Below, piece by piece: positions 10,921-22,088 of a DNA stretch of 64,000 nt. The stretch lies in contig JBITNC010000002.1 of NCBI GenBank assembly GCA_050084985.1, positions 6,510,001 to 6,574,000 of the forward strand, in the 5' to 3' direction. The DNA is from Nageia nagi (Eukaryota; Pinophyta). The stretch's first letter is position 1. Each line of letters opens with the position of its first letter. The position numbers and the translations under genes are program-made. The notes under the pieces were generated by a model. The model was not told the DNA's origin and did not search any database. It saw only the letters and a program-made list of their open reading frames with translations.

Positions 10921-13900
10921 ATGAGCTCAGGATCAGTGGCGAAGACGGCAAAGAAGGTATCAGATTCCATGGAGTTATTGTGGGATACGGAGATTACAGC
11001 CCCGAACAAGAACCCCAAGGGCACTGCGGAAGGTAAGTGCCCAAACTTCAGCTTCAATCATATAGCTCATTCCCCAATGGGTTCGGGTCTCATGCATTTC
11101 ATCCCTCATAGATGCTTTCCTGCTCCCGAGTTGGTAGAAATCATAAGAGGGGCATTCGATCCTGCAACTAGGATAGTCAGAGACTTGCAAGGTAGAACTA
11201 TCCTAAATTTGGATTCTGTTGCAATAGCGGAGGCTTTCAGTCCACCCCCTCCTATGGTTCCCCTCATGCAAATTGATTGGTATATCACACCTAGCGCCAA
11301 CCTAAGAGCAAATATCACTGCTTGGCTAAATAAAAATACAGCCGGTTCCGCAAAGTTTAGAGAGTTCCCCAGTTCTGAACTCCCACTCTCAAACTTTTCT
11401 GCACATCTGCAATTACTATTGTCCATGCTAGCCATAGCAGCAGGGGAGGAAACAGATAGATACGTCTCACCTTCAAGGTTAGTTATAGCTTATCGGATTT
11501 CTCACCCAGTTTCTCCCGCAATGTATGACTGGTCTAGTGCCCTTTCGGATGGAATATCGGAACAGCTAGCAAGGATTGGCGATGGATTTCATTTTGCTTA
11601 TACATCATACATTGTCTGGATGATGATTCATCAAAATGCCGAGGTTTTCAAAAATTTAACCCTGGTCCAGAGTAATGAAGATGGGTCTCAGAAGCCAGTG
11701 GACAAGTGGACCGAGGAGGTGAGGTCCTCGGCAAATTACTACTCCTTTGTGGAGAAATTTTTAGTTCCAGCAATGGGTCTATTAACCCCCACAGTTCCGA
11801 GGTTATCAACAGCCTCCAAACTATACCTCCGCATGCCCCATGGAGAGGTCGGGGACTGGTTTTTTGCGGAAAATGGGACTTTCATAAGACTGTATGGGTT
11901 TTCTGGGGCCCCGTTTTTGCTACCAGTTCATGTGACTGATTGGATTTTCAGTGTGGAATACGCCAGACAGATGGATTATATTGACTCCAAATACGGAGCT
12001 GCCGCCAAAAAGAGAGGAGTCTATGCTCTCCCCCACAAAGTGCATGACCTGGTGCTCCAAAGCCGGGGAGCAAGCGACTATTTAAGGGGCAAATTATTGA
12101 AACTAAAATTGAAGGAATTGAGTTCATATTGTCTATATGATCCAGAGGATATTTTTGGCAAGAAGCTGAGAAGCCAACCCAATTCCCCGGCTTTTAGAGC
12201 CGAAAATAAGCCAGAGCTGCTTAAGTGGCGAAATCCGGAGCAGGAAGACAAGGTGATGCCCACCGCCGTAATCACCCAGGACTTGTTACCGCCATGGCTG
12301 AGTTTCTATAACAGGAAAGCCGTTTTTGACCTGAAGACCAACTCCATCTCAAAAAAGGCTTTGAAAACACTAAGAGATCAGAGATGGAGTGAAGAAAAAA
12401 TAGCTACCTTTACCCGGTACAGGATCGAGTCTGGGAACCGGAATACTCCTCTAGATTCCGATTTAGACGATAAATTTGAGGAGATGTGGGGAATAGAGCA
12501 TCCCACAGAAGTCCCCACAGGCGAAGATTCAGATGACAGCGACGAGGAGGGAGAGCAGAGACACGCAAAGTCTCAAGCATCAGCTCAGGGGAAGCAACAC
12601 GAGGAGGAGATCATGGAGATTTCCACAGAGACGGTGGCTAGGAGGCCTGAGAGAGTATACACAGCTAAAAGGAAAATCCAGAAAGAGAAGGCATCGCTCC
12701 CATCGCCGCCAAAGAGAAGAAGGAGGAGCCCGACCCCATCAGGTACGCTTTCTACTCCCTCTTCCCCTCTTTCTCTTACTTCTGCTCTGCCTACCCTACC
12801 GCTCCCATTTCCGTTCCCATTACACTTCCCCCAATTCCGGCGGCTATTCCAGCTGCACCCATACCATCTCTCATTACACCACCATCTATCCAATGGCAGA
12901 GCTCCCTTCCTCCTATACCTAGTATACAAGTTCCTCCTACCACAAGCATTGTTACAATACCTTCATCGCCTCCATCATCTCCATCTCCATCGTCCGCTCC
13001 CTCATCTATCCCAACACTTCCTGCCGCTAACCCTTCCGGCAACAGTAACCCCTGGGCCAGCCAAGCTAGTCCCGTGACACCAGCTCAACAGATCGTAGCC
13101 GTTTCATCTCAGGAGTTGAGCACCAGATCCCCCTTCATCATGATATCAGGGCAGCAGGTATCCGTGGATGGCATCATGCAGCATTATCAGCAGATGAAAC
13201 AAGGGCAGGAGTCATGGATGCAGAAGCAAGCGAAAAAACTTCCACTTCCGGAAAATCCGGTAAGGTTCCGGACATCCATGGATCCGAAGCATAAGGTGCT
13301 GGAAATGGCTATTGTCCAGGATCCACAAGAAGGGCTAAGTGATTTGTCATCCATGAACACCCGGGTGAAGATTGACACCCGCAGCATATCTAGGAGTGAT
13401 AAGAACGAGCTCCTACAAACAGCTGTCGATCTCAACATATCAGAACTTACCAAGTTAGAGGTCAAATACCATAAGCTGCAAAAGGCCCATGAAGCCATGA
13501 AGCAGCAATTAGACACGAATAAAATAAAACTGAAGGCTGCGGAGAATAATATATCAATTTTGAAGACTAGTTTAGCAGTGGCTCCTACAGCGGATAAGCT
13601 GGGCCAAAAGGATGCTATCATCGCTCAAAGAGATGCGGAAATAACTGCCAGAGTAGCGGAGATCAGCAGTCTGAACGCTAACATGGTGGAACTCCAAGCA
13701 AAGCTGAATGCAAATAAAGTAGACAAATCTTTTCTGTTAAATACAAAAGAAAAATTTTGGGAGCTGAGGATGCAGGAAGTCAAAGACTTAATTCATCTAA
13801 GGGACTATGTGGAGTCATGTTTATCAGAACTCAAAAGGCTCGAAGCTGAGGTCACAAGATGTGAAAGTATTTTGAATCCTATTTCAGAAGAGGCAAAGCA

Positions 13901-14411
13901 AGCGAATAAAAGACTGAACTTCCTCTCAAATGAAAAATTACAGTCATATAATATTGGTGATCGAGTGGAGCTCATGTCAGCAATCGATTATCCAGTGAGG
14001 GGTAAATGGGTTTGTCAGGAGATCCGGAGTAATGTCCTGCGTCGGACGCAAGAAATGGAAAATCTGAAATCAGAGATACAAGGGTTGAATGCGTCCGGAA
14101 TCCCAGAGTTATGGAAAAGCGATGGCTCGCTTGTCTCAGAGGCTGAGTTTTTGAATAGTCTACAGAATAGGATTCAAAGTACTGATGATGTCGATACGCT
14201 CCTGGTTTCCTTTGACGAAACCAATTTCGTAAAATTCTTTGATTCTTTGGCTAACGGCGGACTTCGCATACAACAATTATTGAGGAAACATGCCAATGTA
14301 TCTTACAAAGTGTTGAACCATACAGCCTTAGCTCATGCGAGGCTAAAAGATTTTTCCGGGATCCCAGCAGACTGGAGTAAAGTCCAGCAAATCCTGAGTC
14401 TACAGAACTGA
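10921..14411 (+). CDS. Unidentified large accessory protein of the LTR element (two exons predicted)
   Basis: Two long frames, one open to the stop at 13077 and one ending at 14411, overlap in different phases. Joining 10921-12742 to 12853-14411 by removing a GT..AG intron gives one 1126-residue protein. Residues ~40-430 are a globular region of unknown function, with faint similarity in style to plant-mobile or putative plant transposon domains carried by other retroelements. An acidic patch lies near 533-545 (GEDSDDSDEEGE). A basic, nuclear-localisation-like KRRRR lies near 597-601. A Pro/Ser-rich linker spans ~608-682, and a long heptad-like coiled coil runs from ~790 to 977. No polymerase, protease or nuclease motif was seen. 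ATG 10921 is the first ATG after the frame opens at 10838. I do not recognise this protein; its role (chromatin targeting, particle function, regulation) is open. Confidence 0.72.
12743..12852 (+). other. Predicted spliceosomal intron in the accessory gene
   Basis: The donor is CAG|GTACGC, a strong T/C-rich tract follows, and the acceptor is TATTCCAG|CT. The 110-bp length is not a multiple of three. Removal joins the phase-1 ends so that the Pro/Ser-rich reading continues smoothly from one frame to the other. Without splicing, the first frame runs into a His/Leu-rich tail that looks like out-of-frame Pro/Ser codons. Confidence 0.7.
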
Positions 14412-14504
14412 AGGCAAGTCCATTTTTTGATTCATGGAAATAAAGGTTTGGGTTCTAAATTCCTCTTTGATAAAGGCGAAATTTTCCCCCAGAAGTCGCC
14501 ATAA
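14412..14504 (+). other. 3' non-coding tail before the 3' LTR
   Basis: Ninety-three bases separate the accessory stop codon from the LTR. The bases next to the LTR (AGAAGTCGCCATAA) are not a convincing polypurine tract. Confidence 0.5.
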
Positions 14505-15948
14505 TGTAGATTCCTCCATAATAAATCCTTGAAGTAAAGCCACGGTGTACTCTACCTGCCCCTACGGATTCATTCGAAGATCTCCGGGAGTTTTTTCCGG
14601 AGCAGATAAAGCAGCCCGGAGTCAGAGTAAAGTTTTCCGGAATAAAGTGGAGACGTGCGGAGGATAAGATGATTATTTTTTGGGGTGAAAACCAAGTTCC
14701 GGAAAAGATAAAGTCAGCATAAGTTCTCGGGAAACAAAGCATTCCGGAGAAATGAAATAATGACGTCACGGGGAAACAACGTTCACATTTTGAATGGAAC
14801 CGGAGTCCGGAGGAGATGACGTCAGCAGGTAGCGACTTAGTATCCGGAGCCATAAAGGAAAACATTCCGGAGGAAAGAAAGATGACGTCACAGGCGAAGC
14901 GTTCTGGAAGTCCGGAAATGACGTCACAAGAAGATATAAAGTTGACATTCATAAAGCAAACCGGAGCCCGGAATGGATGACATCATCAAGGAGCAATTTA
15001 GTGTCCGGAGCCAGTGAATGAAGAAGTCCGGAGATTCAAGGCTGACGTCAGGCGAAGGGGAAAGAAACAAGATCAATATTGGTGAATGAAACCGAGTCCC
15101 GGAGGAAAATAGGCCCGCAAAGAAAGATTGAAGAGCCTGAGCCATAGAATTAAGAAATCCCGAAAGAGAGTAAGTCTGCAAGATGCCTGAGCACAATCAT
15201 CAGGGAACCGAATCGTCGGCGATCTGCCCAATTTTGTAACAGCCGGCCAAGTGTCATATGTAGGTGATATCAGTTCAAGAAGGCCAGAATCTTGCGGCCG
15301 TTTTGTAAACGTTTCTATTCTGTAATTTTGTAACTGTTATTAACACAGTATAAATATATGAAAATAAAGAGAAACTAGGGTCGTAAGCCTAGTATTGCCC
15401 TTTTCATTTGTTCTCGAAGACCTGTAGCTTCAGTCCGGTACTATGAAACCATCTTGACCTTTCTTGTCTAGCACTCGTAATTGTTATTCTTAATTTGGTT
15501 ACATTATGGCAGCTTAGCTTGTTTCCTGAGTAATAGTTGCGGGTTGCTAGTATAACTGTGTCTGCTACATGGTAGAGTAGAAGCTGGGGAGCTATTCAGA
15601 GAGTGAGAACTTGTTCTGTGGCTGCGACACTAGATTCAGGCCAAGGTTTCGCACACTGCGAAAGCCCGCGCTGAACTAGTGATCTACCCCTTTGCTTTCT
15701 CTCTCGTTACCCTATCCTTTTACTTCCTTTCTTGTTACCCTATCCTTTTACTTCCTTTCTTGTTACCCTATCCTTTTGCTTAAATCTCTCGCTCCCTACT
15801 CTTTTTATCTCTTTCCTGTTACTTTTTCTCTACCCAATGGATAAGGAACCGGCCTTCTCCGGAGATCAGGCTGCGTCCTACAGTCTGTTCGTGAACTACT
15901 TTGGTTAAGATTGTTCCAGGCGCACATATTACACAATCTCAATCAACA
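14505..15948 (+). repeat. 3' LTR (1444 bp) of the gag/accessory element
   Basis: By eye it is identical to the 5' LTR except for four substitutions and a one-base deletion near 14728. The TGACGTCA sites recur at 14761, 14817, 14883, 14919 and 15043. Confidence 0.95.
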
Positions 15949-15953
15949 ATAGG
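15949..15953. repeat. Target-site duplication ATAGG, right
   Basis: It matches 7540-7544. Confidence 0.93.
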
Positions 15954-16290
15954 TAAATCCTAAAAAGAGACAACAAAATTTTCCTTCAAAAGACTTATCT
16001 GATTCTGATAAAAATAAAATCCTTGGAGGTAACTATAGAATCAAAAGTAGTGCTTCAAAAAATCTCAATGTTGGATAAAGGCATGTTGGATCACCAAGTG
16101 AGGGAGAGATCAAAGAAAAAAACTATTAAATAAGTTGCAAATGGTAAGTAGTCAACAATAGATGGTTTTGAGAGAGGGTTTCCCCTAAAGTAAGAAAACA
16201 AATGAGGTTTCCATAGAATACCTTTAATTTCAACACTATGGCTATGGTAGCTGAATTAATCTTGATTGAAAAAGCTCTCCATTAGTTTAT
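15954..16290 (+). pseudogene. Decayed LINE ORF1, continuation after the LTR element
   Basis: The LINE ORF1 remnant that ends at 7544 resumes here with a Lys/Ser/Asn-rich reading (KRQQNFPSKDLSDSDKNK) typical of the basic C-terminal part of such proteins. Stops and shifts are present. The downstream limit is uncertain, and 16291-16552 holds nothing recognisable. Confidence 0.5.
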
Positions 16291-16552
16291 GTATATAATT
16301 GGGTCCAATTTTGTGGATACCATGTATACTATTGAATGTACATCCTCACTATATAAAATAAATAATGGTAGGATATTTTTGATATTGTTAAAAATTTATT
16401 GTTATAGATTTTGGGTACTTGTATAAAAGACCTCTTTCAATTTACCAAGTGGCCTTTTTTTTTATCCCAAGAAAAGAAATCATATTATTAACAATTTTCA
16501 TTATATTCAATAGGTTACATTTAAGATTTCATAGAATCTCACAAGCCACCTA

Positions 16553-16557
16553 TTTGA
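16553..16557. repeat. Target-site duplication TTTGA, left
   Basis: TTTGA flanks Copia-1 here and at 23255-23259. Confidence 0.9.
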
Positions 16558-16807
16558 TGTAGGAATGGATCATAAAACTCCAAGATACTATTAACTCAAG
16601 AATAATTTACAATATATAGACCACAAAAGTGGTTAACTAACAAACTCCTAAAATGGTGCAACTAAGTGTACACCTCATCCTAACTAATTTACCTGCCTAA
16701 GCTCTAAGCTAAAATTTCTCTAACTAACTTCAAATGACACTTGTCATTGACACATGTCTGATTTCTAAATATTTACAAATACCATAATAAGATTATGGTT
16801 TTTAACA
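16558..16807 (-). repeat. Copia-1 3' LTR
   Basis: It is 250 bp long and on the minus strand begins TGTTAAAAACC and ends CCTACA. Confidence 0.95.
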
Positions 16808-16820
16808 TTCCCCCCCTTAA
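16808..16820 (-). other. Copia-1 polypurine tract
   Basis: The minus strand reads TTAAGGGGGGGAA directly before the 3' LTR, the expected plus-strand primer for reverse transcription. Confidence 0.85.
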
Positions 16821-16849
16821 TCTGAAGGGGTATTTGTAAGTCCAAGCAT

Positions 16850-17340
16850 TGATCTAAATTTCTCAAACTTTTCTCTTACAAGCGCCTTGGTGAAGATGTC
16901 TGTGATTTGTTCTTCAGTGGAACAATGTTTCACCCAAATTGTCTTGGCCTCTACATGATGTCAAATCAAATGATACTTTGTATTGATATGTTTTGTTCGA
17001 TCATGAAACTTTGGATTCTTGGCCAATTTGATTGCAGAAGTATTATCGATTAACAGTGGAGTTGGAAGCACTTGTTTCTCCTGCAAATCTTCTAGTATTT
17101 TCCTGAGCCACACAATTTCTTTTGTTTCTTCTACTGCAGCCACATATTCTGCCTTAGTAGTGGAATATGCTGGAACAGTCTATTTTCGTGATCTCCAGGA
17201 AATAGCAACTGATCCAAGACTCATAAGATATCCTGAAGTTGAAACTCCATTTTCCTTATCACCAACAAAGTCTGAATCAGAATATCCAACCAGTTTGAAG
17301 TCTCTAACCTTGGAATATTTTAGCCCATAATCTTGAGTTC
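16850..17340 (-). pseudogene. Copia-1 RNase H region
   Basis: The minus-strand reading at 16961-17143 contains AAVEETKEIVWLRKIL and LIDNTSAIKLAKNP, followed by FHDRTKHINTKYH. These are the typical end of copia RNase H domains. Stops separate it from the reverse transcriptase frame. Confidence 0.8.
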
Positions 17341-17350
17341 CTTTCAAATA

Positions 17351-18382
17351 TCAAAGAACTCTCTTCGCTGCTAGCCAATGACCTTCACAAGGTGTGTGCA
17401 TAAATCGAGAAAGAATTCCAACCACAAATGAAATATCTGGTCTAGTTGTGGTTAGATAAATGAGACTTCCTATCAATTGTCTGAATTTAGTAGCATCCTC
17501 AAATTGATTTCCCTCAACTGATTTCAACTTCAAATTTTGTTCCATTGGAGTAGAGAGAGGATTGCAATCTTCCATACTAAATTTATTCAATAATTCTCCA
17601 ATGTACTTCTTTTGGGAAATAAATATGTAACTTGGTGTTTGATTTACTTCAACACCCAAGTAGTAGTGAAGCAGGCCCATATCTGTCATTTCAAATCCTT
17701 TCTTCAATTCCTGTTTCACAGATGCTATATATCTCTCATTGTTCCCTGTAATCAATAGATCATCTACATACACCACTAGATATACAACAGTGTTACCAAA
17801 TTTCTTAACAAACAAAGTTGCATCATCAAGGTTGTAGTGCTTGAATTTTAACTTTAAAAGATATTCAGTAAGCTTTTCATACCATGCACGAGGAGCTTGC
17901 TTCAATCCATACAATGACTTGATAAGTTTGCATACCTTATGCTCTTGACCTTTAACTGCAAATCCCTTAGGCTATGTCATGTAAACATTCTCTTTTAGAT
18001 CACCATTCAGTAAAGCTATCTTTACATCCATTTGATGAACCTTCCACTTATGTTGTGCTACCATTGTCAATAAAGCACGAATGGTAGCCCATTTAGCTGT
18101 AGGAGCAAAAGTCTCATCATAGTCAATGCCTTCTCTTTATGCAAAACCTTTTGCAACAAGCCTCACTTTGTTTTTATCAAGTGAGCCATCTGATTTATAC
18201 TTGTTCTTGTAAACCCACTTGCATCCAATAGGTCTGATTCCATATTGTGGATCTACCAACTTCCATGTCCCATTCTTGATGAGAGCATCATACTCTTTCT
18301 TCATAGCTTCTTTCCAAGCATCATGAGAAATAGCTTCTTTAAAAGAAGTTGGTTCAAAATCAGTAGAACAATTCAATTCCAT
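17351..18382 (-). pseudogene. Copia-1 reverse transcriptase
   Basis: The segment starts near 18382 with WKEAMKKEYDAL and GCKWVYKNKYKSDG. It continues through SLYGLKQAPRAWYEKL and the catalytic YVDDLLITGN box (about 17760) to the connection to RNase H (TRPDISFVVGILSRFM). Frames are broken between 17914 and 18137 by in-frame stops, so no full protein can be made. The catalytic aspartates are retained. Confidence 0.88.
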
Positions 18383-18454
18383 ATCAAAAGAATATTCATC
18401 ACCTGAAATTGAATCTTCTACTACTCCACTTTCTTGTCTTTTCTGGTAGGAACT

Positions 18455-18724
18455 TCAAGTTCTTGTCTTTCCAATTTCATCAGGATGAACACTTTCAAGT
18501 ATTTTCTGGGCCCATATTGGAATTCTCTGAGATGATTCTGGTTGATCACTGAGCTGAGATGGAGCTTCACTTCTATCAATACTTAATCGACCAATTCCTT
18601 GAATTACTTCATCTAACTGACGCTCAGATACTGGCACTGATGAACTGGAAGAACCTAGTAGAGGAGGTACTCTTGGTGCTTGTTCTTCATGAACAAATGG
18701 TAAAAATTCCAAATTTCGATCCAA
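18455..18724 (-). pseudogene. Copia-1 integrase C-terminal/RT linker
   Basis: This 89-residue open piece lies between integrase and reverse transcriptase. It is Ser/Glu/Pro-rich (SSSSSVPVSERQLDE), as is usual for the variable copia linker. It has no independent function that I can see. Confidence 0.5.
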
Positions 18725-18885
18725 TATAGGAATTCCCCCCTCAAGATTTGGAATTTCATAATCTTTTTCAAAATAATGCTTTCCATGGGTAAACTTATCA
18801 AGATGATCAATCTACCGCTCAACAGTATTGTCACTTTTGGAAAATTCAAGAAAGATAACGTCTCTTACAAAGAGAAACTTCTTGT

Positions 18886-19623
18886 TTACCTCATCATAAA
18901 GCTTGTATCCCTTGGTAGTGTCTGAATAGCCCAAGAAAATACACTTTCGACTCCTAGCTTCAAGCTTGCTTCATTTTTCCTTAGGTATGAGCGCATAACA
19001 GATGGAACCAAAGATCCTGAGATGACGTATTGAAGGAAATGACCAAACCATATTTCAAATGGAGTCTTATATTTGAGAGCATGAGAAGGAGATCTATTTC
19101 TCAAATAAATAGCACATTGAACTGCATCACCCCAAAACATAATTTTGACATTCTTGAAGAATATCATTGCACGGGCCATGTTCAATAGAGTTTTGTTGAA
19201 TCTTTCAGCAACCCCATTTTGTTGTGGGTTATAGGGAACAATAGTCTGATGTTTAATCCCATGTTGGTGTAAGTAAGATTTGAAGTCATTTGAAGTATAT
19301 TCCCCCCCATTATCTGAACAAAGGATACCTATACGAGTATGAGCTTCATTTTCAATACTTACATGAAAGTCTTTGAATTTGGAAAAAGCTTCAGACTTAT
19401 GTTTTAAGAAATAAACCCAAGACATCCTAGAATAATCATCAATGAATGTCATAATATATCTATTCCCAGCTGTAGAAGGTATAAAAAATGGACCACACAA
19501 ATCGAAATGAACTAGTTCAAGTTTTCTATTGGCTCTCCATTGGGAATTTATAAACAGTTGCTTGTGGTGCTTTCCTAGGATACAGGCTTCACAAGGGGCA
19601 ATGTTCCTAGGTATTGTAGGCAA
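18886..19623 (-). pseudogene. Copia-1 integrase
   Basis: It opens with CEACILGKHHKQLF from the zinc-binding part. The catalytic core follows with HFDLCGPF, SDNGGEY and PQQNGVAERFNKTLL, retaining the D,D,E residues. After the core the frame shifts near FGHFLQYV, so the C-terminus is scrambled. It would insert element DNA into the genome if intact. Confidence 0.88.
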
Positions 19624-19875
19624 ACCACTAAAACCTCATTTCTTTAAAAGACGTAGGTCATCAAAATTAAGGTGTCCAAATCTAGCATGCCACAAAAGAC
19701 TTGAGGGAAGTGTACCTTTTTCTTGATGTGTAAGGAATGCAAATTCCTTCGATCGAATAGAAGCACCAGTGAGTTTCAATAGCTTTCCATCTTCCAAACC
19801 AAGCATCACAACTTTGTTGTCAGGAGATTGTCATATTGCCACCTTGCCATCGAACATATGAATGGTATGTCCTTG

Positions 19876-20106
19876 TTATCGAACAAGAACAAAGGAAAGC
19901 AAATTTCTCCTCAATTCTAGAAGATAAAGTACATTTTGAAGCACAAAATCTAGAAATCTTGGGAGTTTAAGCCTGATTGAGTCAATTCTAGATGGCTTAA
20001 GTTTTGATCGATCTGCAAAGAAGACTGCACCATCAATATTTTCATTCAATTCTTCAAAGAAATCCCTCCTGAAAGTCATATGACATGTTGCTCCCATATC
20101 AAGCAA
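19876..20106 (-). pseudogene. Copia-1 aspartic protease
   Basis: The active-site motif D-[ST]-G-A is present as DMGATCHMT, with Met in place of the catalytic-loop Ser/Thr. VLYLLELRRNLLS follows, matching the usual NVLYVPELRRNLLS. The frame then stops near 19870. Substitution in the catalytic loop suggests loss of activity. Confidence 0.8.
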
Positions 20107-20171
20107 CCATGCATCTTCCCATGATGCATATGAAGTATTTATTAGGTCACTAAGACTAATGTTACATTTAG

Positions 20172-21038
20172 CTATAACAAAATGAGTGGATGTAGAGTTC
20201 TTACTCTGATCACCTTATTGCTCTTTCTTTTCAACAATTTTCTCCCATGGAATGCAACATGTAGCAGCTTCATGGCCTTTTCTATCACATCAAGTGCAAT
20301 ATAAATTTGACTTCTCCCTTTATCTCCATGACCTCCTTGATTTCTACCTCCTTTGCCTTTGAAATTTTTTCGACCATGACCTCTATTGCTACTATCTACA
20401 TAAGAAGCATCATTCTTCTCTAACTGAGCATTGTAAACAATATTTGAAGCATCATTGGTCTTCTTTCCAAAAGCTTTTTCACATTCTACAATCTTTTCTG
20501 ACAAAGTTTTGAAGGTGAGGGTGGCTAATTGTCCACTCGCTTGAAGTGATTCAAGATAAGTTGAGTATGTGGGATAGAGAGCTTTGATCAAGGCTGTAAG
20601 AGAAATATCAATTTCAACACCTGTAGCCTCGATATCATACATTATTGCACTAATTTCTGAAATAAGTGCTATGGGATCATTGTTTTGCAACTGCAAATTG
20701 AAGAGCTTTAATTGAAGTTGGATGAGTTCCAACACTGAATGAGAGTCATACAACTCTTTTAACTTTTCCAATGCACTCCAAGCATCATCAATTGAAGTGA
20801 TATGTCGATTGACTTCTTTAGATATAGAAGCTGCTATTAGAGCATACGCTTTACAATTCTTCATGTTCCAAACCATGAGCTCTTTATCATCAGTTGGTTT
20901 GATGGGTTTGGTTTTTCCATCGCATATACCTTCCCAAAAATCATTGAAGATGAGCATATTTTTTATCTTCCTATACCATTTTGACCAATTGTTTTGACTA
21001 GTCAAAACAACCCCAATAATGCTTACTAAGGAATGCAT
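20172..21038 (-). pseudogene. Copia-1 gag
   Basis: The 288-residue open reading opens MHSLVSIIGVVLTSQNNWSK and contains ELMVWNMKNCKAYALIAASI, typical of copia Gag (UBN2/retrotran_gag type). A Gly/Arg/Lys-rich tail leads to the zinc knuckle. There a frame shift and an in-frame stop replace the second cysteine context (CT-stop-CDRKGHEAATC). Otherwise it is the best-preserved reading of the element. Confidence 0.85.
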
Positions 21039-21283
21039 TTTGTGAGATGAAAAGTTACAAAGTCACAAAAGATAATTTACTATATTTGAAATATAAATAA
21101 TTTTTGCTCAAACAAGGCAAAATAGAGCAAGATGATGTCAAATATAGAAATTTACAAGTCTAAATCGATCAACATGCGATCGGTGCATTCACAAATATGT
21201 TACTCAACGAACATTGGTGGATGGATATAATTAGGATCAAAGTTATCTCTCTCTCTTTCTTCAACTGGTGCAGCTAAAGATAT

Positions 21284-21595
21284 CTAGAATCCTGAATCTG
21301 ACTCGAAGGCTGGAATATTGAGATTAAGACTTTGATCAACTGGTGCAACTATTGGAGTATACTCTTCACTATCATTGATGATGATAATATCAGGCGACTG
21401 TGGTGCTGGTGTGTATTCCTCAATTGAATTTTTTGCAATCTCCTCAGGCTTGTATTCTTCACAAGGAAATGGAGCACTATCAAAGTACTCGTTGTCTTCA
21501 AGGTCACCGTCATAGTGTACATCAGGAGGAATAATTTGTTGGTATTGAATGACTGTATTTTTGAGATCTTGAAGAATAGTATAAATACCATACAC
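21284..21595 (-). CDS. Unidentified acidic ORF in the Copia-1 leader
   Basis: It encodes a 103-residue, Glu/Asp/Pro-rich protein with two EEYTP repeats and no recognised domain. It lies between the primer site and gag on the element's coding strand. It could be a captured host fragment or chance. The AT-rich stretch 21600-21880 separates it from the PLAT fragment on the other strand. Confidence 0.3.
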   Translation of the reverse strand: MYGIYTILQDLKNTVIQYQQIIPPDVHYDGDLEDNEYFDSAPFPCEEYKPEEIAKNSIEEYTPAPQSPDIIIINDSEEYTPIVAPVDQSLNLNIPAFESDSGF

Positions 21596-22088
21596 TCTTA
21601 CTTATTCATCAAAGTTTTTAGGATTTTCATTTTTAAGTATATTCATAAGAATGGCATGACATTCGGTAGATCATATCATTGCCAAAATATTTGAAAATTA
21701 AAAAATATTTTAATATAAAATTAAAATATTTAATAACTTTAAATATTTGAATATACCCAAATTTGGAATTAAATATTTTGGAGTACCAAAATATTTTATA
21801 CACCTTATCACTTCAAAATAAAATTCCAAACAAAATAATTAAACAACTCCTAAAATATCTCCACTACGAATATTAAAGTGACCATGTTTAAAAAAATATT
21901 TAAGGCACCTTAATGGGTGAGGGGGCGAGAAAATAGGTGGGCCACTATGTAAACCCCATGTTCAGAGAGCCACCAACGTAGCAAGTGAGATGGAATGTGT
22001 GGAGTGCAGCAATAATCATGTTTGAACTCTTCAATTTCTCCATAATCTCAGCAGAACCCCCATAGTAATAACAACGAAGAGAGATGCC

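Larger units (their letters stand above)
7545..15948 (+). mobile_element. Young non-autonomous LTR retroelement with gag and an accessory gene, no pol
   Basis: The element is 8404 bp long and is bounded by LTRs that start TG and end CA and by a perfect 5-bp duplication. The order is LTR, primer-binding-like site, gag (9137-10402), a ~0.5 kb spacer, a large accessory gene (10921-14411) and LTR. No protease, reverse transcriptase, RNase H or integrase motif was found in any frame, so it must depend on another element for replication. The two LTRs differ by four substitutions and one single-base indel over ~1445 bp, so insertion is recent. A clear polypurine tract is not visible next to the 3' LTR. 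The gag resembles that of Ty3/Gypsy elements. This layout fits the TR-GAG or LARD-like classes, but the accessory gene is not part of their usual definition. Confidence 0.9.

Noticed and set aside
12533-12929. Overlapping plus- and minus-strand frames in the accessory gene
   Set aside because: These are shadows of the acidic and Pro/Ser-rich region, explained by biased codon use.
13077-13077. Separate second protein starting at GTG 13074
   Set aside because: Its frame is open upstream with Pro/Ser-rich codons, and a good intron joins it to the preceding frame. A distinct protein starting at a GTG is less likely.
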